A stretch of DNA of 64,000 nt from Acanthornis magna (GCA_036785705.1 JAWUZG010000004.1:8776501-8840500), one strand, 5' to 3'. Counted from the stretch's first letter, positions 50,615-63,200 are shown. The notes: generated from the letters alone by a model not told the origin. Translations and numbers: made by a program.

Positions 50615-50845
50615 TGTTTATGTTTAGATTTTGTGAAAAATTCTTCACTCAGAGGGTAGTTGAGAACCAGCTCCTCAGGGAAGTGGCAACAGCACCAAGC
50701 CTGACAGAGTCCACAGAGTGCTTGGACAATGCTTCTGGGAGAGTGGTGTGGGTCTTGGGGTGGTCATGTGCAGGGCCAGGAGTTGGATGTCAACAATCCT
50801 TGTGGGTCACTGCCAATTCAGGATATTCTATGATTGTATTACCTT
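50615..50845 (+). mobile_element. CR1 LINE, short 3' fragment
   Basis: Plus-strand CR1 of about 230 bases. 'gaaaaattcttcactcagag', 'cagctcctcagggaagtggc' and 'cctgacagagtccacagagt' lead to 'tgtgcagggccaggagttgg' and 'caatccttgtgggtcactgc', ending 'aggatattctatgattgtat'. The 3' UTR resembles the copy at 33631, so the two are probably one subfamily. It is 5'-truncated. The 134-codon frame across it is chance. Confidence 0.9.
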
Positions 50846-51125
50846 CACTTCATCCAGTGACTATGTGGCTTTATCCCAGAAGGATAACAAATAACTTGAA
50901 CAGGACCTTCCCTCTGTGGACCCATCTTAGGCTGTGGACTATATGGTAGGTCATATATGATGTATGTTTGTTTCTGGAATGTTAACAGGAATGAAATCAG
51001 GTTCATCCATGGAGCCTAAAATTACATAATATTTCTATGTTTAAGAATTGAATCTTGCTGTATTAACTCAGCAACAAAGATTGTGTTATATTTTTAGATG
51101 CAGAATCTTGAGGTAATATCTACAA

Positions 51126-51149
51126 GGAGGTTTAGATTTCTAAACCTCC
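51126..51149. repeat. Perfect 11-bp inverted repeat, 2-nt spacer
   Basis: GGAGGTTTAGA (51126-51136), TT, TCTAAACCTCC (51139-51149). A further direct copy of GAGGTTTA lies at 51163-51170. It is mixed-composition, so less easily explained by base bias than the AT-only hairpin at 35731. Confidence 0.85.
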
Positions 51150-54100
51150 CTTACATTCAAATGAGGTTTAGGATTTGATGTGGTTATATGCTAACAGTTA
51201 TGTGGTGTAATTCATACACCATAATGTAATCAGGACATGTGTGGAAGGCTGATATGTCTCTGATATGACTCTGGACTTAGAACTCTACGAACCAAATACT
51301 TCCAGAACAGGTGTTAGAGGCTCCACAATGATTAGTATAATAGTAAACACTCATAGTTAGGTAACTGAATCTTGCCTTTGATAACTATTTTAGGCTGAGC
51401 TGAATACCTCTTCTGGCTTTTTTTGTTACCCCTCTGCAATCCTTCTTCTGAACCTTCCTGTAACTCATTGTATTATTACAACTCTACAGTCCAAAACAGT
51501 TGTTAGATCACAGCCTAAACTTATCCTTAGCTAAATGGTTGTCTTAGGCATGAGGCAAAGTTTCATTTGTGTTATCATCTAATGGAAGATCAATAACTCC
51601 TTGTCTTCTCCTGAAATACTGCTTTCCTCCGTTTTCCCTCCAGAGGGAAGTAATGGCTTTCAAAAACATTTTCACAAGGCACTTTTGAATGAAGTTTTTT
51701 TATTCATTGTGTCTGAATTAAGTGAATTTTTTGTGGACCTCAAGTAGCTGAAGGACTGCTTTGTTTGGCAATTAATTTTTGTGAACATTGAACAAACTGT
51801 GGACTACTTTCTTATGCATCTGCAAAAGATAGCTAGGAAGATCAAGTAGGACCTAAATTGTCACAGAGATGGTTTCATGCCTATAACAAGTTGAAAGTTA
51901 ATTTCTCTTACATTTAAAAATCCAATTTTCACCTAAATATACTCAAAATGTTGCTCTTGTATGTTGAATAAAGAAAATTTTTCTGTTAAGTAAATTTCTC
52001 TTCTTTTTAAAAAGCAATGAGCTCTCAGAACATTCTTGAAATAATCTTCAGGCTCTATTAAAATAAAATTAAAGTAATATTTGTTCTGTGGCTTGCTTAA
52101 TATATGCTAGGTTCAGACTACTTACTGTATTTTTTTCAAGGAGGAGACCTGTAGTCAGCAAAAAAATTATTCTGAGTAGATCACACAAGCACTGTTCTGT
52201 GACTGCACCTTCTAAAGCATATTAACTACACTTTCTCCCTCCCTTTCACTTAGACCAGTATCTCCTCTTGAGTCAATAAAAGAATATTATTTTACTGGGT
52301 TTGGGTTTATTAATTATTTTAATGCAAAGGATCCGATATGATGCACAGTTTTTGTTACAGGTGTGGAAGTGTGTTTTAAAACATGGAAGTGTGATTTTTG
52401 GTTGCAAAGTAAAAAGAGTGCAAAAGCTTCTGGAACAGTTCAGTTGAAAAGCTGAATAGACCAGAATGAGGTGAAATGGTTCCAATTTCACCTTTGCTGT
52501 CTAGTGTCAATGGCAGTTGAAAATCACACTTTCCAGAAGTGTACCATGTACCAGGAAATACCGGTTACTGACAACATGTATTTGTCAGTCTGGAAATATG
52601 AATTTCATAGAAATGCCATCACAAGATAGGGAAAAACAGAGCATGTGACAGTTCTGAGGCCTAAGAATTTCATTCTCAGAAGCAGAAAATGAATAGACTT
52701 AAAACAACATCTAATTAGAGTTTTCATAATACCTAGAAAACATAATACAGTAAGAGAAACAGAAACATAGAAGCATCAAAGAAAAACTTGCAAATTTCAA
52801 ACAATTAGAATGGGGTGTCTTTTATATAGAAGCAATATTATTCTGTATTAAAATGTTCTGCAGGGACAATCCAAAGGAAATCTTTGTCTTACAGCTAAGT
52901 CAACAAGTTCCTTTAAAAATATATAAATCAAAAGGCTATTTTTAGATCAAAAAGTCTCATTTATAGCTTTACAAAAAGATTTATTCAGTGTATGAAATAC
53001 AACTGGAATTTTAAATACTTCTAGTAATTTAGAAAGTAACAGAGTTGTTAAAAATTTTTCCTAATAGTCATTATTTATGTTTTACCTACAGCTGTCGATT
53101 TTGCAATTAATTGAATACTTCTAATTTGATGTGATAGTATTTTAATAGATAAAAATCATAACAAAATCACATACTGTGTTTAATGGGGCACCATTTATTA
53201 TAAGTAAGCATCTAGAAGTCTTGAAAAGGGGTAATAAAGCAAAATTCTTAATTTCTTTTATGTGCTTTTTCTTTTCCTTATAATATTTAATGCAAGTCAT
53301 CAGGGATTAAAAGGCATAAAATACTGGCTGAAAGACCAGGCAGCACACTCCTAAAACTCATGAGGATTTTTAGCGTCAGAGAACCAAGTCTCCTCAATTC
53401 CTCTGTAGGGTTCTCCGCAATGTATTACAATTACTTGTTACACTAAAAGTTCCATAAAATGTTCCAGGGTGAAGCACTTAGATGAGAGTTAAAATTCTGC
53501 ATACCTGTCCCAAGAGCCGTGATCCTAGATAAATATACAAAATGAAACAATGCTTAGTTTATATATGAAAACTGTGCCAAAGTTGCTGCAGACTTCAAGC
53601 CAAACCAAAATTACTGAATTGCACCAAATTCCATTTTGGTGTCTACCTGTGCAGTATGAAATTTCAGCAGAGCTAGACCTAATTAAACCTTAATTACAAA
53701 CCTGCTATGAAACAGACAGCTTCAACTCAAAAGTCTGAATTTCTTTACTTATAGCTACATCTATGAACTATGAGATTATTTTCAAGCTCATAGTATTACA
53801 AAAAGCCATAATGATTCCCATTATGAGTTACACATTCAACCATCCAGTTCTAGATTTTTCCATACTTCATCATGAATCTATCAGTCATCTGCCACTGAAT
53901 ATTTGCTATGAACATTGGATACTAAATTATTATTTAATTTCTATTAAAGGAAACATATTGGAACAAATCATTGAAAATACAATTTTAATTTCTAGTATGC
54001 TCCACAGACAGAGAAAGTAGTTTGGAAAAGACTTTATTAAGAATTGACAATTTCTTATTAAGATTGATTTACAGTAGAACTGTTTGTCTCCTTTACTCTA

Positions 54101-54824
54101 TCTTGTTCTTTTTTTGGTTTCACTTACAAAGTCCCAAATATTGATGAATCTGCCTGAGGAAAGGAGATTACAGTTACTATTCTTGCATTGTGAAAATTAG
54201 TGCACTTGAAAATCTTGATGAAATGAAGATTTAGCCACATTAATTCTGTGTATGGGCGATACCACTATGACTAGGATTATAATAAGCCTGGGAAAAGACA
54301 GTAATAAGTTATGCTTTCTTTCTTATTTCTTTCAACTTTAAAAAAAAAAAACAATACAGCTATGTATAATGTACACTCAAATACATATAGAATTAATTTT
54401 TACAGTTACTTCCCATTAAAAAGCACTATTGAAACTATTCCAAACACAAATCATTAATTCTGTTGAGCTAAAAAATGCATGGGTGTGAATTTCTGAAAAT
54501 TTAACAGCCCGTATTTGACCTGTATATTCATGAAAGCACTACTTATACTAGTAAGGCTGTTTTGATATATGTATATTAAGATTTTATATTCTGAGTTTCA
54601 ATTTCTATTCCAGTTCATAATGATCTGGAATATTTACATAGTTTACCCTTAATATGGAATGCATTTTAAGGTATTTGAATTATTCATCATTATCTTCTTG
54701 TAAGCAGGGAAAACCAACATTGCCACCAAACAGTGTGAACAACATTAGTTGTGAAGTTGCTGATACTAAAAATGGAAAAGCTAGAGTATAGTTATACTAG
54801 GAAACCTTTTGGAAAGAAAGAAAA

Positions 54825-54886
54825 AAAAGAGAGAGAGGAAAAAAAAAGAAAATTACGAAAATGGTAACAGAAAAAAAAAAAAAAAG
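54825..54886 (+). repeat. A/G-rich low-complexity tract
   Basis: GAAAGAAAAAAAAGAGAGAGAG followed by two long A runs. It is a purine-only strand segment with no function visible. Confidence 0.75.
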
Positions 54887-56224
54887 GAGATTTGAAGATA
54901 CCATTTGGTTTAGGCAGTTATTAAGCAGTTATGCAGCATTAACCTAGAACTCTTCCCTCCAATTTTTGCATATGCTAACATGTACTGCTTCATAACTGGT
55001 CAAGATAATTTGGCCTGTATTTGTGCTGCTTCTCCTCACAGAGCTTGGGCTCTGATGGGCAATTTATCAACTACTTCAGATGCTGTTTTTACTAATATGA
55101 GAATTTAAACAAGTTTCAAGTTTCTTCAAGGAAACACAAGTGTTTCTAATTTCCCATGTTTATATTTTCTCATTATTTCAATAGCTAGAAAATGAAAGGA
55201 GATGGGATTCCAGCAAGCAACAGAAGCCCACACTTCTATAGATGTACAGCTCTTGTTCCAGTAATCAAATATTTTCTTCACTGTGTTTTAGTAGAATTCC
55301 AGTTGTTCAGAGATGCAAGCGTTCTAGTTAATTTTAACCAATTAAAATACCAGAATATTTAGCAGAAATCACTCTTCCTCCCCCCTCAGAACCAAAATAA
55401 TACAAAGAAAAGCAAACATTTCAATAGTTACAGTATTTTGCCAACTTTTTTATCAGTGCACCAGTGAATAATAATAAAATAATTTGTATCATCTTGAACC
55501 CTGATGAAAACTTGTCTGCAAGATCTTTGATCCCAGGCTTTTTTATAATAATCCCTAATTCTCTTCAGATTTTCCTAAGAAGTTTTCTTCACTCAGCCTT
55601 TTTCTCCTTTATGATTTTATTTCTATTGATATTACATTGCTGAGTCTGGAAGCCGTTTCTGGGTTAATTGGTCCGGGTGGATTAATTTCGCATCAAATTA
55701 CACAGCTAGATTTTTGGTACTGCACTAAGTTTTTGGCGTCGCACTGAGTGAACTGCATTTGGATACTTTTTTTAAAAATCAGGAATACTTTTGCAATATT
55801 TATTTTCTTAATCTTATTCTGAGCTCAGTCCAAATCTCTTTGAATAAAGTGGCTAAATTCTCATTGACTTGAGTGGGTGCAGAATTGGGCCTGAAACCCC
55901 TATGTAGACATTTTCAATGACTCGTCTTAGTGCATTAAAAAGTATACACACCCTTTGGACTGTTTGAAATACTTGCAGAGCAGTCACACTCCTTAGTGTC
56001 TCTCTTTTTAAAAACATCATAGCTACCAACACATACATAATTAGTTTCTGCAATTTCAGTTGGGCACTGGTCTTCAAATACACATGAAGACACTTTTCCG
56101 AAACTTTATGACCAATATCTATGGTTCTATATGTGATATTCCCAAATTCTGTGAACCAATAAAGGACAGTTTTTGTCCTTAATGTATATGCATAATGTTT
56201 AATTACATGCATTTGTTGAATGTG

Positions 56225-56832
56225 ATCCATTGTGGGAGGTCCAACCCTGGTTGCTGCTGCCTCATTCTCCAGCTCCACCTCCTCTGTAGGAGGCTCCTCA
56301 TTAGGGGAGGACTCGAGGGATGGAACCAGGGTCTAAGATCCACCCCTTGTTCCAGAAGAAAGGTGTGTCCAGAGCCTTGGGCTAACCCCTTCTTCCCGAA
56401 AGTTCTGTTATGTTTGAAGTTTTATTGGTTCTGAGCTGTTGTACTCCCCTTCAAATGTTTTTATTGGACCCCTGACCTTTGTACTTTCCCCTTGTCCTTT
56501 ACCCCATTGGCTGTTACCCCCCCCCTTAAAACCAGCTGCACGGGGGCATTTCCCTGGTGTTCTCCCTCCACGACTCTCCCTCCCGGATCCCCTTACCTGT
56601 TCCCTAATAAAGGAGAGTTCGGGGGAGACCCCTCCCACAACCCTTTGACTCTTTTGCCTTATTCCATCGGCACCTTGTCGGTCCCTTGCTGTGGGCAGCC
56701 CTGTCTCTGGGTGATACAGCCACGCCAGGCTCGGAGTGGCGTGGAAGAAGGAGCCGCCGAGCCACTGAGCATTCAGGGGCTGATGCCGCGGTCGAGGATG
56801 GCCAGGAAAGCCAGGCGTATACAACAATCCAT
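56225..56832 (+). mobile_element. Solo ERV LTR with perfect 6-bp target duplication
   Basis: A 596-bp LTR at 56231-56826. It begins TGTGGGAGGTCC and ends ..GTATACAACA. It is flanked by ATCCAT at 56225-56230 and again at 56827-56832, an exact 6-bp target-site duplication. A TTAAAA box-like motif is at 56526-56531 and AATAAA at 56606-56611, which fit plus orientation with a short R region. No viral genes lie between the duplications, so this is a solo LTR from LTR-LTR recombination. It is much richer in G, C and CpG than its surroundings, which argues for a recent insertion. Six-base duplications are typical of class II (alpha/beta-like, ERVK) integrases. Open frames inside it on both strands are incidental. 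Confidence 0.93.
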
Positions 56833-58097
56833 GAGTGATGGAGCTTAAGTGTTTTATGTGCTAATCTGTCATCCTTAATTTTGTGGCATCATTACACAGA
56901 ATACAACACTCAGAGAGGTAAAAATGAAATGCATGGTTCTTTCCTAAATCTGCATATAATGCTATAAAACATACTCAAAAAATCTAGACCACAACAAGAA
57001 ATCTGCTCAGGATAACAGGCAAATTGATTATAATTCTTACCACTTTCCTCTCATAACCACATCTTTTTTTACATACTTTTGACAGCTAGAAATTACAGGA
57101 ACAAACTATGCATCGTAATATCAACTATACTATTGGTATTGAAATACACTAATTCTCTAATTAGAGAGATAATAAATGCCCTAAATAAAGCCATACAAGT
57201 CAAAGCAAGACGAACAAATAATGTGACAGGAGAATGACAAAAACCAAGCAGAGAAATTATATCATTGCTAGAAGAAAAGGGCAAAGAAACAGACATCCAG
57301 GAAAGGACTAAAAGGGGAAAAAAAAGGCTCTTCTGGTCTAGCATTAAGCCAAATGAACGTTTTATCTTCAGTTGTTCTAAAATGATCCATGAAATCCAGC
57401 TGCTAGTAATAAGGGCATATTCATACAAGACTCAGAGAAGATTTGGATCTTCAAAAGCCTTTGAATGAGAAATATTTCTGTGGGTTCCATCTTTGCCTGT
57501 ACATCTACTATGCAAATTAAAAAGGGAAAAATCCGCAAAACAACCCCTTGTAAAATAACATTAAAAACCACTTTGTCAACACATGCCAGAACTCTTAGAC
57601 CTGAGAATTTTATGATTCTCTGCAAAAAAAATGCCAATATGTTTACACTGACTGTATTTTAGACAAGTCTGATCCTGAAGTCTGATCAAAATTGACATCG
57701 AATTGGCACCTTGTATACTAACAGTCAGTTCAACTGCAGCATGAAGTTCTTCTCAGTGAATTGGCCATGCTTAACACATGCTGTTTTTTATGTGATTGAA
57801 CAGACAAGTCAGAAACATTTTTGTTCACAATAGCTCTTGAGCCAAACAGTCAATTAAGAAAATATTACAGCATGAGACCCCATTTACCTGTCTAGCATGT
57901 TCAGACTTTAGTTTGTGTGTAAACAGCTGTGATTAATATACTTTATCTATTAATATACTTAATCTATAAACTTTAAGGTGTTTATAAAGCCCTTAATATT
58001 ATGCTGAAGCAACAATATAATACAAAATCCTTGCCGAGTATCATGCCTTCTAAAATGAAAAACACATATCCATTTGAAGAAATACTCTTTGTTTTTC
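56833..58097. other. Single-copy DNA between two solo LTRs
   Basis: About 1.26 kb of AT-rich sequence. A near-perfect 17-bp tandem duplication lies at 57933-57966. No gene is recognised. Confidence 0.5.
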
Positions 58098-59233
58098 ACT
58101 GCTGTCATGGTTTGGCCCTGGCCAAATGCTAGGCACCTACAACATCTGCTCTTTCTGCTCTCTACTGCCGCAGCCGTGCAAACGAGAAGAAAAATACCAA
58201 CACAAACACACCAGACTCATGGGTTGAGATCAGGAATTGACGGGGAGACGCACTGAGAAAAAAGAGAAAACAGACTCAAAACTTAAAGTTGCGAAGTGAT
58301 TTATTAACCTAACAGAGTTGGAGGATAAATGAGAGGTAAAAATAATCTAAGACACCATTTCTTCACTCGCCCCCTTTCCCTCTTAAGGCACTGTTTCTCT
58401 GCTCACCCCACTCCCTCCTTCCATCCAACAGTTCCGGGGCAGGGGCAGGGTATGGGGGTTTCCTTTGGTAAGGGTCAATCCACCAGGGAGAAGAGTCCTC
58501 TACTTAGCCATGGGGTCCCTCCCACGAGAGACAGTCCTCTGTGAACTTCTTTGGCATGGGTCCAATCTCACAAGCAGCACCCTGGCCCGCCCGAATCTGC
58601 AGCAGCACGAGTTCTTGTCCATAGGGTGCAGACTGCCAAGCCGAGGCCAGGCTGTTTCCATCCCGGGAGCAAGGCCTTTCTCTCTCCTGCAAGGCTTTTG
58701 CAACTCTCAGTCTCTGGGACTCCCACTGGATCACAGCTTCCTGCAGGCCTCCACCTGCTCCTCTGGCATGGGCACCTCCCCACAGGCTGTGGGGGGTTCT
58801 CTGCATCCCCTGGACTCCATGGGCTGCAGGGGGACCACCTGCTCCCCCCATGGTCTTCACCATGGCCGGCAGAGGGTTTTCAGCTCCGGTGCCTGGAGCA
58901 CCTCCTCCCCCACCTTCTCCACTGACTTTGGTGCCTCCACGTTGTTTTCCTTCACATATTTTCACCACCTTCTCCTCCTCCTCTGGCTACAAAGAAGTAC
59001 GTGCTCACACTGCTTTGATTTCTTCTTAAATATGTTTTCACAGGGGCGTAACTAACATCTCTAATTGGCCCAGACTTGGCCAACAGCATGTCCATCAACA
59101 GAGCCATCAGAGACTGGCTCGGCCAGACATGGTGAAAAGTTCCAAAAACTTCACACAGGACACACAGGAGCCATCTTTGTAACTCACCCTATTCAATAGC
59201 GAAAACTGGGCCAAGCAAAACCAACACAACTGC
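58098..59233 (-). mobile_element. Solo ERV LTR with perfect 5-bp target duplication
   Basis: A 1,126-bp LTR at 58103-59228 in minus orientation. The plus-strand edges are TGTCATGG and ..CCAACACA. ACTGC flanks it at 58098-58102 and 59229-59233, an exact 5-bp target-site duplication. On the minus strand TATTTAAG is at 59032-59025 and AATAAA at 58305-58300. The centre (about 58490-58920) is G/C-rich with imperfect repeats of 'ccatggg/catggtctt' type. It belongs to the same family as 27481-28514, sharing the edges, the TATA region and the repeat style, but the two differ greatly in the middle. No internal genes are present. The 196-codon plus-strand frame (58465-59055) is antisense to the LTR and incidental. 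Confidence 0.9.
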
Positions 59234-59423
59234 CTGCATGGTGAAATAATGTTTTTCTTTTGAGAGGACGGGGCGTCTTTAGAACACAATAGGAATTTGG
59301 CAACTATATCAAGATGGGCAGGAGTCTGGCACTGAAGGAAGTTTGATATATCTGAATGGAATATGTGTCCAAGGATACCTATGTGACTATGTAAATACAG
59401 CTGTATATTTAACTGTGTAAATA
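59234..59423. other. Short single-copy spacer
   Basis: About 190 bases between the solo LTR and an AT/GT simple repeat. Nothing is recognised. Confidence 0.4.
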
Positions 59424-59489
59424 CACATATAACTATATGTATATGTATATACATATGTGTGTTTACATAGATACCTACAAAGACACACA

Positions 59490-59531
<42 letters not shown>

Positions 59532-59543
59532 TACATATATATT
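59424..59543. repeat. (AT)n microsatellite with TATG/ACAC flanks
   Basis: A perfect (AT)n run of about 33 bases at 59493-59525 within a longer stretch of TATATG, ACACAC and ATATAC. It is a likely length-variable site and a possible assembly weak point. Confidence 0.9.
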
Positions 59544-59599
59544 AAAATCAACTATTTTTCTGTAGTCATGTAACTCCCATAAATATCTAGGAAGCAGCT

Positions 59600-60240
59600 T
59601 TGCAGTAAAGGAACTGGGGTTCTAGTGAACAGCAAGTTGAACCAGAGCCATCAATGGGCTCTTGTCCTACAGAAATATAATGGCACCCAAAGATGCAGTA
59701 GAAGTCCCAGCAGGTCAAGGGTGGTGATCCTTCCTCTCACCATATCTGGAGCACTGTGTTTGTTACATTCTGGGCTCCCCAGCACTAGTAGCTTGTACAT
59801 CACAAGGCCACTGAGATCAATAAGGGGATGGAGCTTCTGACAAACGAGGAGAGAGTGAGAGAGATGGGATTCTTCAGTCTGAAGAAGAGGTTCAAGGGGG
59901 ATCTCATCATTGCGTATAAATGCCTGATGGGAGAGAATGAAGAAATGACAACCAGACCGACTCCTCCCAGTAGTGCCAACTGACAGGACAAGTGACAGTG
60001 GAACAAATCAAGAATGATAAAATTTCATCTGAGCACAGGAAAAATCTTTTTTTTTTTTTACTTTGAAAGTGGGTGACTATAATAGGCTGTCCTCAGATAC
60101 TGTGGAATCTCCATCTGTAAAGATATTCAGAATGCAACAGGTCGTAGTCCTGAGCAACATGGTCCAGTTAACCCTGCTTCAAATTCCAAGGTCAATCATT
60201 CTGTAATCTTCTGATTTTCTGATTTTGTGATTCTTTGACT
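59600..60240 (+). mobile_element. CR1 LINE, 640-bp 3' fragment
   Basis: Plus-strand CR1. The start 'ctggggttctagtgaacagc' and 'aagttgaaccagagccatca' lies in the ORF2 C-terminal half. It is followed by 'cagcaggtcaagggtggtga', 'catatctggagcactgtgtt' and 'tcttcagtctgaagaagagg'. The 3' UTR ends with 'tcattctgtaatcttctgat' and a decayed terminal repeat to 60237. A T run of about 13 bases interrupts it near 60048. It is 5'-truncated with no usable frame. Confidence 0.9.
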
Positions 60241-63200
60241 GCAGTCACAAATTTAAATTATCTGAGACAAAAGCCTGGGAACAGGGAGTATATATTTCAT
60301 GTATTCTGAAAGAATGTTTTGATCACTAATGTTTTCAGATCATAACTCGCTCTTCTTATGACTAATAGCATTTATTTGCAGATTTAACAATGATTCCAAA
60401 GCACCTGACTGTTATGTCTTGGCTGGGTGACTGTGAGTTAAACTCCAACAGATGCAGAACAATTAAAATTAGGATATATGGGCCCATAAACTTCAGGTGT
60501 CAGTGTAACTGAAAATTATAAATTGATATACCAATATAGCTGGAATCCAGAATTTGGCTAGCCGAAGTAACTAATCAGTTTAATTACAGCTGCATAAGAC
60601 TTTTCTGAATTTCAGTTTGGATTTAGAATCCTAAATTGCACTTGTGAACTTTGTGGGATCACAGTAAGTACAGTATATTTATTTTTCATTTTATGCACCA
60701 AATTTCCTATGTTGTCAGTAACTACAGTCTCTGTATCCTAATGAAGGGCTATATGAGTCTTGTGCAATAAAAGTCTAGGGGTTTATAGAAATATTTGACC
60801 TAACTCTAGAGACATTACAAGCCACATTATTTGTCACATTCTTTTTCGGATTCCTTGCAAAGGAATTTCAGTCCCATTTTGAAGACTAAAACAGAATAAA
60901 CGATTGAGTTAGAACAGGCTAGGACCCCATTTTCATAGCAGTCTCATTTTTTTTTTTCAAAGTAGTGTCAATACTTAGCAGAAGGATATACAAGAAAATA
61001 TTTTCTACTTTTCTTTCTTTTTTTTTTTTTTTTGGAAATACGTCACATAAATAGATCACCTGTAACAGAAATATTGCACAATATTTGATTACCTTTAAAA
61101 ATGTGGAGGTAAGACTGTATAATAAATATCACTTAAGAATTTGAATTCAGACAAGATTCAAGGATAGAGAAGACGTAAAAGGTTATTTTTACTCTTATTT
61201 TCAATTACAAAAAATAAAAAATGCATGAAAACCTGATTTGAATTTCAAGAATACATATATTATAGAGACAGAACACCTTAAAAATATTTCAGAATGTATA
61301 AACCATGTTTTCAGAGGATGATGCGTGAGTTCTCCTCTGTTCAGAGAGAAATCTCTTCTTGATCACTCCTTTAGTGTGCTACAGTTTTTTCCTATCTGTT
61401 TCCTGTCAACACTGTCAGTCTCTTGTTTTGAAAAAGTATCTCCATCTACTGAGGACTAGAGACTCATACAGAGCTTACATCTGGGTAATTCAAGTTCTGT
61501 AACGAATCTTGTAGTTTCACTTTCATTCTATTTATGGTTTTATTTGGAAATGTTTAGTTAGAATATCAGACATATTTTCCTTCTGAAAACCATTTTATGA
61601 GTAGGTATATTCAAATTTCTTCCACATCACAAATGCCAAGGTTAGTATCCCTCTAGCAAACAGAATATATCAATTTCTCAACTGTATTAAAATCTAAAAT
61701 GTTTCCATGGCAAAATTTTATTACTAAAAAAATTACAAAAGAAGAGCTTCAGAGTCATGTTATGCTCTCCAATAATTGATTTCTGTTTAGTGATTCCACT
61801 TGTTAAATATTAAACTTCATTTAATACTTCTAAACTGTAAACATTCAAAGATGTCTTAGAAATGATTCCTAGTATTAGTGGTGCCTTTAATTAAGAAATG
61901 TGACTGGACATTTTAAAGTAAACTGTCAAAAAGCTAGGATAAGTAGTCTTCTCATAACTTATACAACAATATACATTGATTACAATCCTTCATCCTATAT
62001 ATGAATTCAAAATATAGCTGACTTGTGTTGAAGACAGGTGAACATCACCCCTCCCAACACACAAGTCCAGACTTTCTTCTCTTAAATCACTCTTTAAATG
62101 TCATTTGTTCACCAAAACATTTACTATTTATTTTCTGTGCTTTTTTCAGGTTTGGGTTGTTTCTTTTTTTCACTTCTGATATCCCCACATTATTAAATTG
62201 CCAAACTGAAAACCCGTATTTCAGGACTACAGGAGGTAAATCACAAGAATTTTTAACTGTGAAGTATTGTTTCTGTCTGGGCCTATACAATGCTCTGTAA
62301 CAAAGATATAATTATTCTTCAGAGAAGGAATATTGTTTGGAGAAATAAGTTCATATAAAGAATACTGTCAAACAATGCCAAAGGCTTGGAAGAAAAAGAT
62401 GCAAAATAAATACCTCATTAATTAGCCAAGATACTGTAGGGATTGAAGGTAGTTCCTACTTTATCTTCATCCGAATTACAAATTGCTTAAAATCCCTTTA
62501 CTTTTTCATGGCTAGGGATATGTCTTTGAAAAACCTTAGCTCTCATAAAATAGCAAATGTACTGAAAAATACTCTTTATCAATCTTGCAGATAGTTTTAG
62601 TTTTCCAGAAAGCATGGCAGGAATTCAGCCCCTTTGGGAGCCACCGTTTTTAGCTCTGCTGGAATCAAGGTAAACTTGATTTTTGGTTTACTTAAGGGTC
62701 CTTTAGCATTCTCAGAAATACCAGTGGTTTCTTGATACAAGGGTCTGTGAAGCACAAAATTTTCAGTTTCAGACTCAAAATTTTGAGTCCTATGAATTTT
62801 TCCTAACATTTCTGTATTATGTCTTCCAGTTACATGTCTTGTGCTAGTCTGAGATGTGGGATTTGATTTGAAACAGGGCCTGAAAGTGAATTTAGTGTCT
62901 TTAAAATGTTTATACTAATTCAAATGCATATGCCTTGCCTTGCATGGCTGATCTGCATGTGTGGCAGAAAATCTGATTTGTTTGATTTACTACACAAATA
63001 TGAAGGACTCTGCATTGCATGCAATATAAAGCACCTAGTCGATGAGCCCATTAAGTTTTCAGTACCATCTTGGATATTAAAACCATCTCATCTTTTTTTT
63101 CTCAACCCCTTGTTTCTCAAGGCTGATAAACTAATTTAATAATCTCAGTTAGCTAAAATTACCTCTTCTTATATGCTCTTGGGACTAAATGCTAGGGATG

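Larger units (their letters stand above)
50846..56224. other. AT-rich single-copy DNA, no gene seen
   Basis: 5.4 kb. It holds a perfect 11-bp inverted repeat (51126-51149), A- and GA-rich runs (54825-54886) and an imperfect 19-bp tandem duplication (55711-55748). No exon or transposon is recognised. Confidence 0.5.

Noticed and set aside
55853..56278. 141-codon minus-strand frame
   Set aside because: It starts inside the LTR and crosses its boundary into single-copy DNA. It is unlike any known protein and has no exon context.
56408..56827. 139-codon minus-strand frame
   Set aside because: It is antisense to and almost wholly inside the solo LTR 56231-56826. It is a composition effect.
58465..59055. 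196-codon plus-strand open frame, the longest in the window
   Set aside because: It lies wholly inside the minus-strand solo LTR bounded by exact target duplications. G/C-rich repeats keep frames open. It has no known protein similarity.
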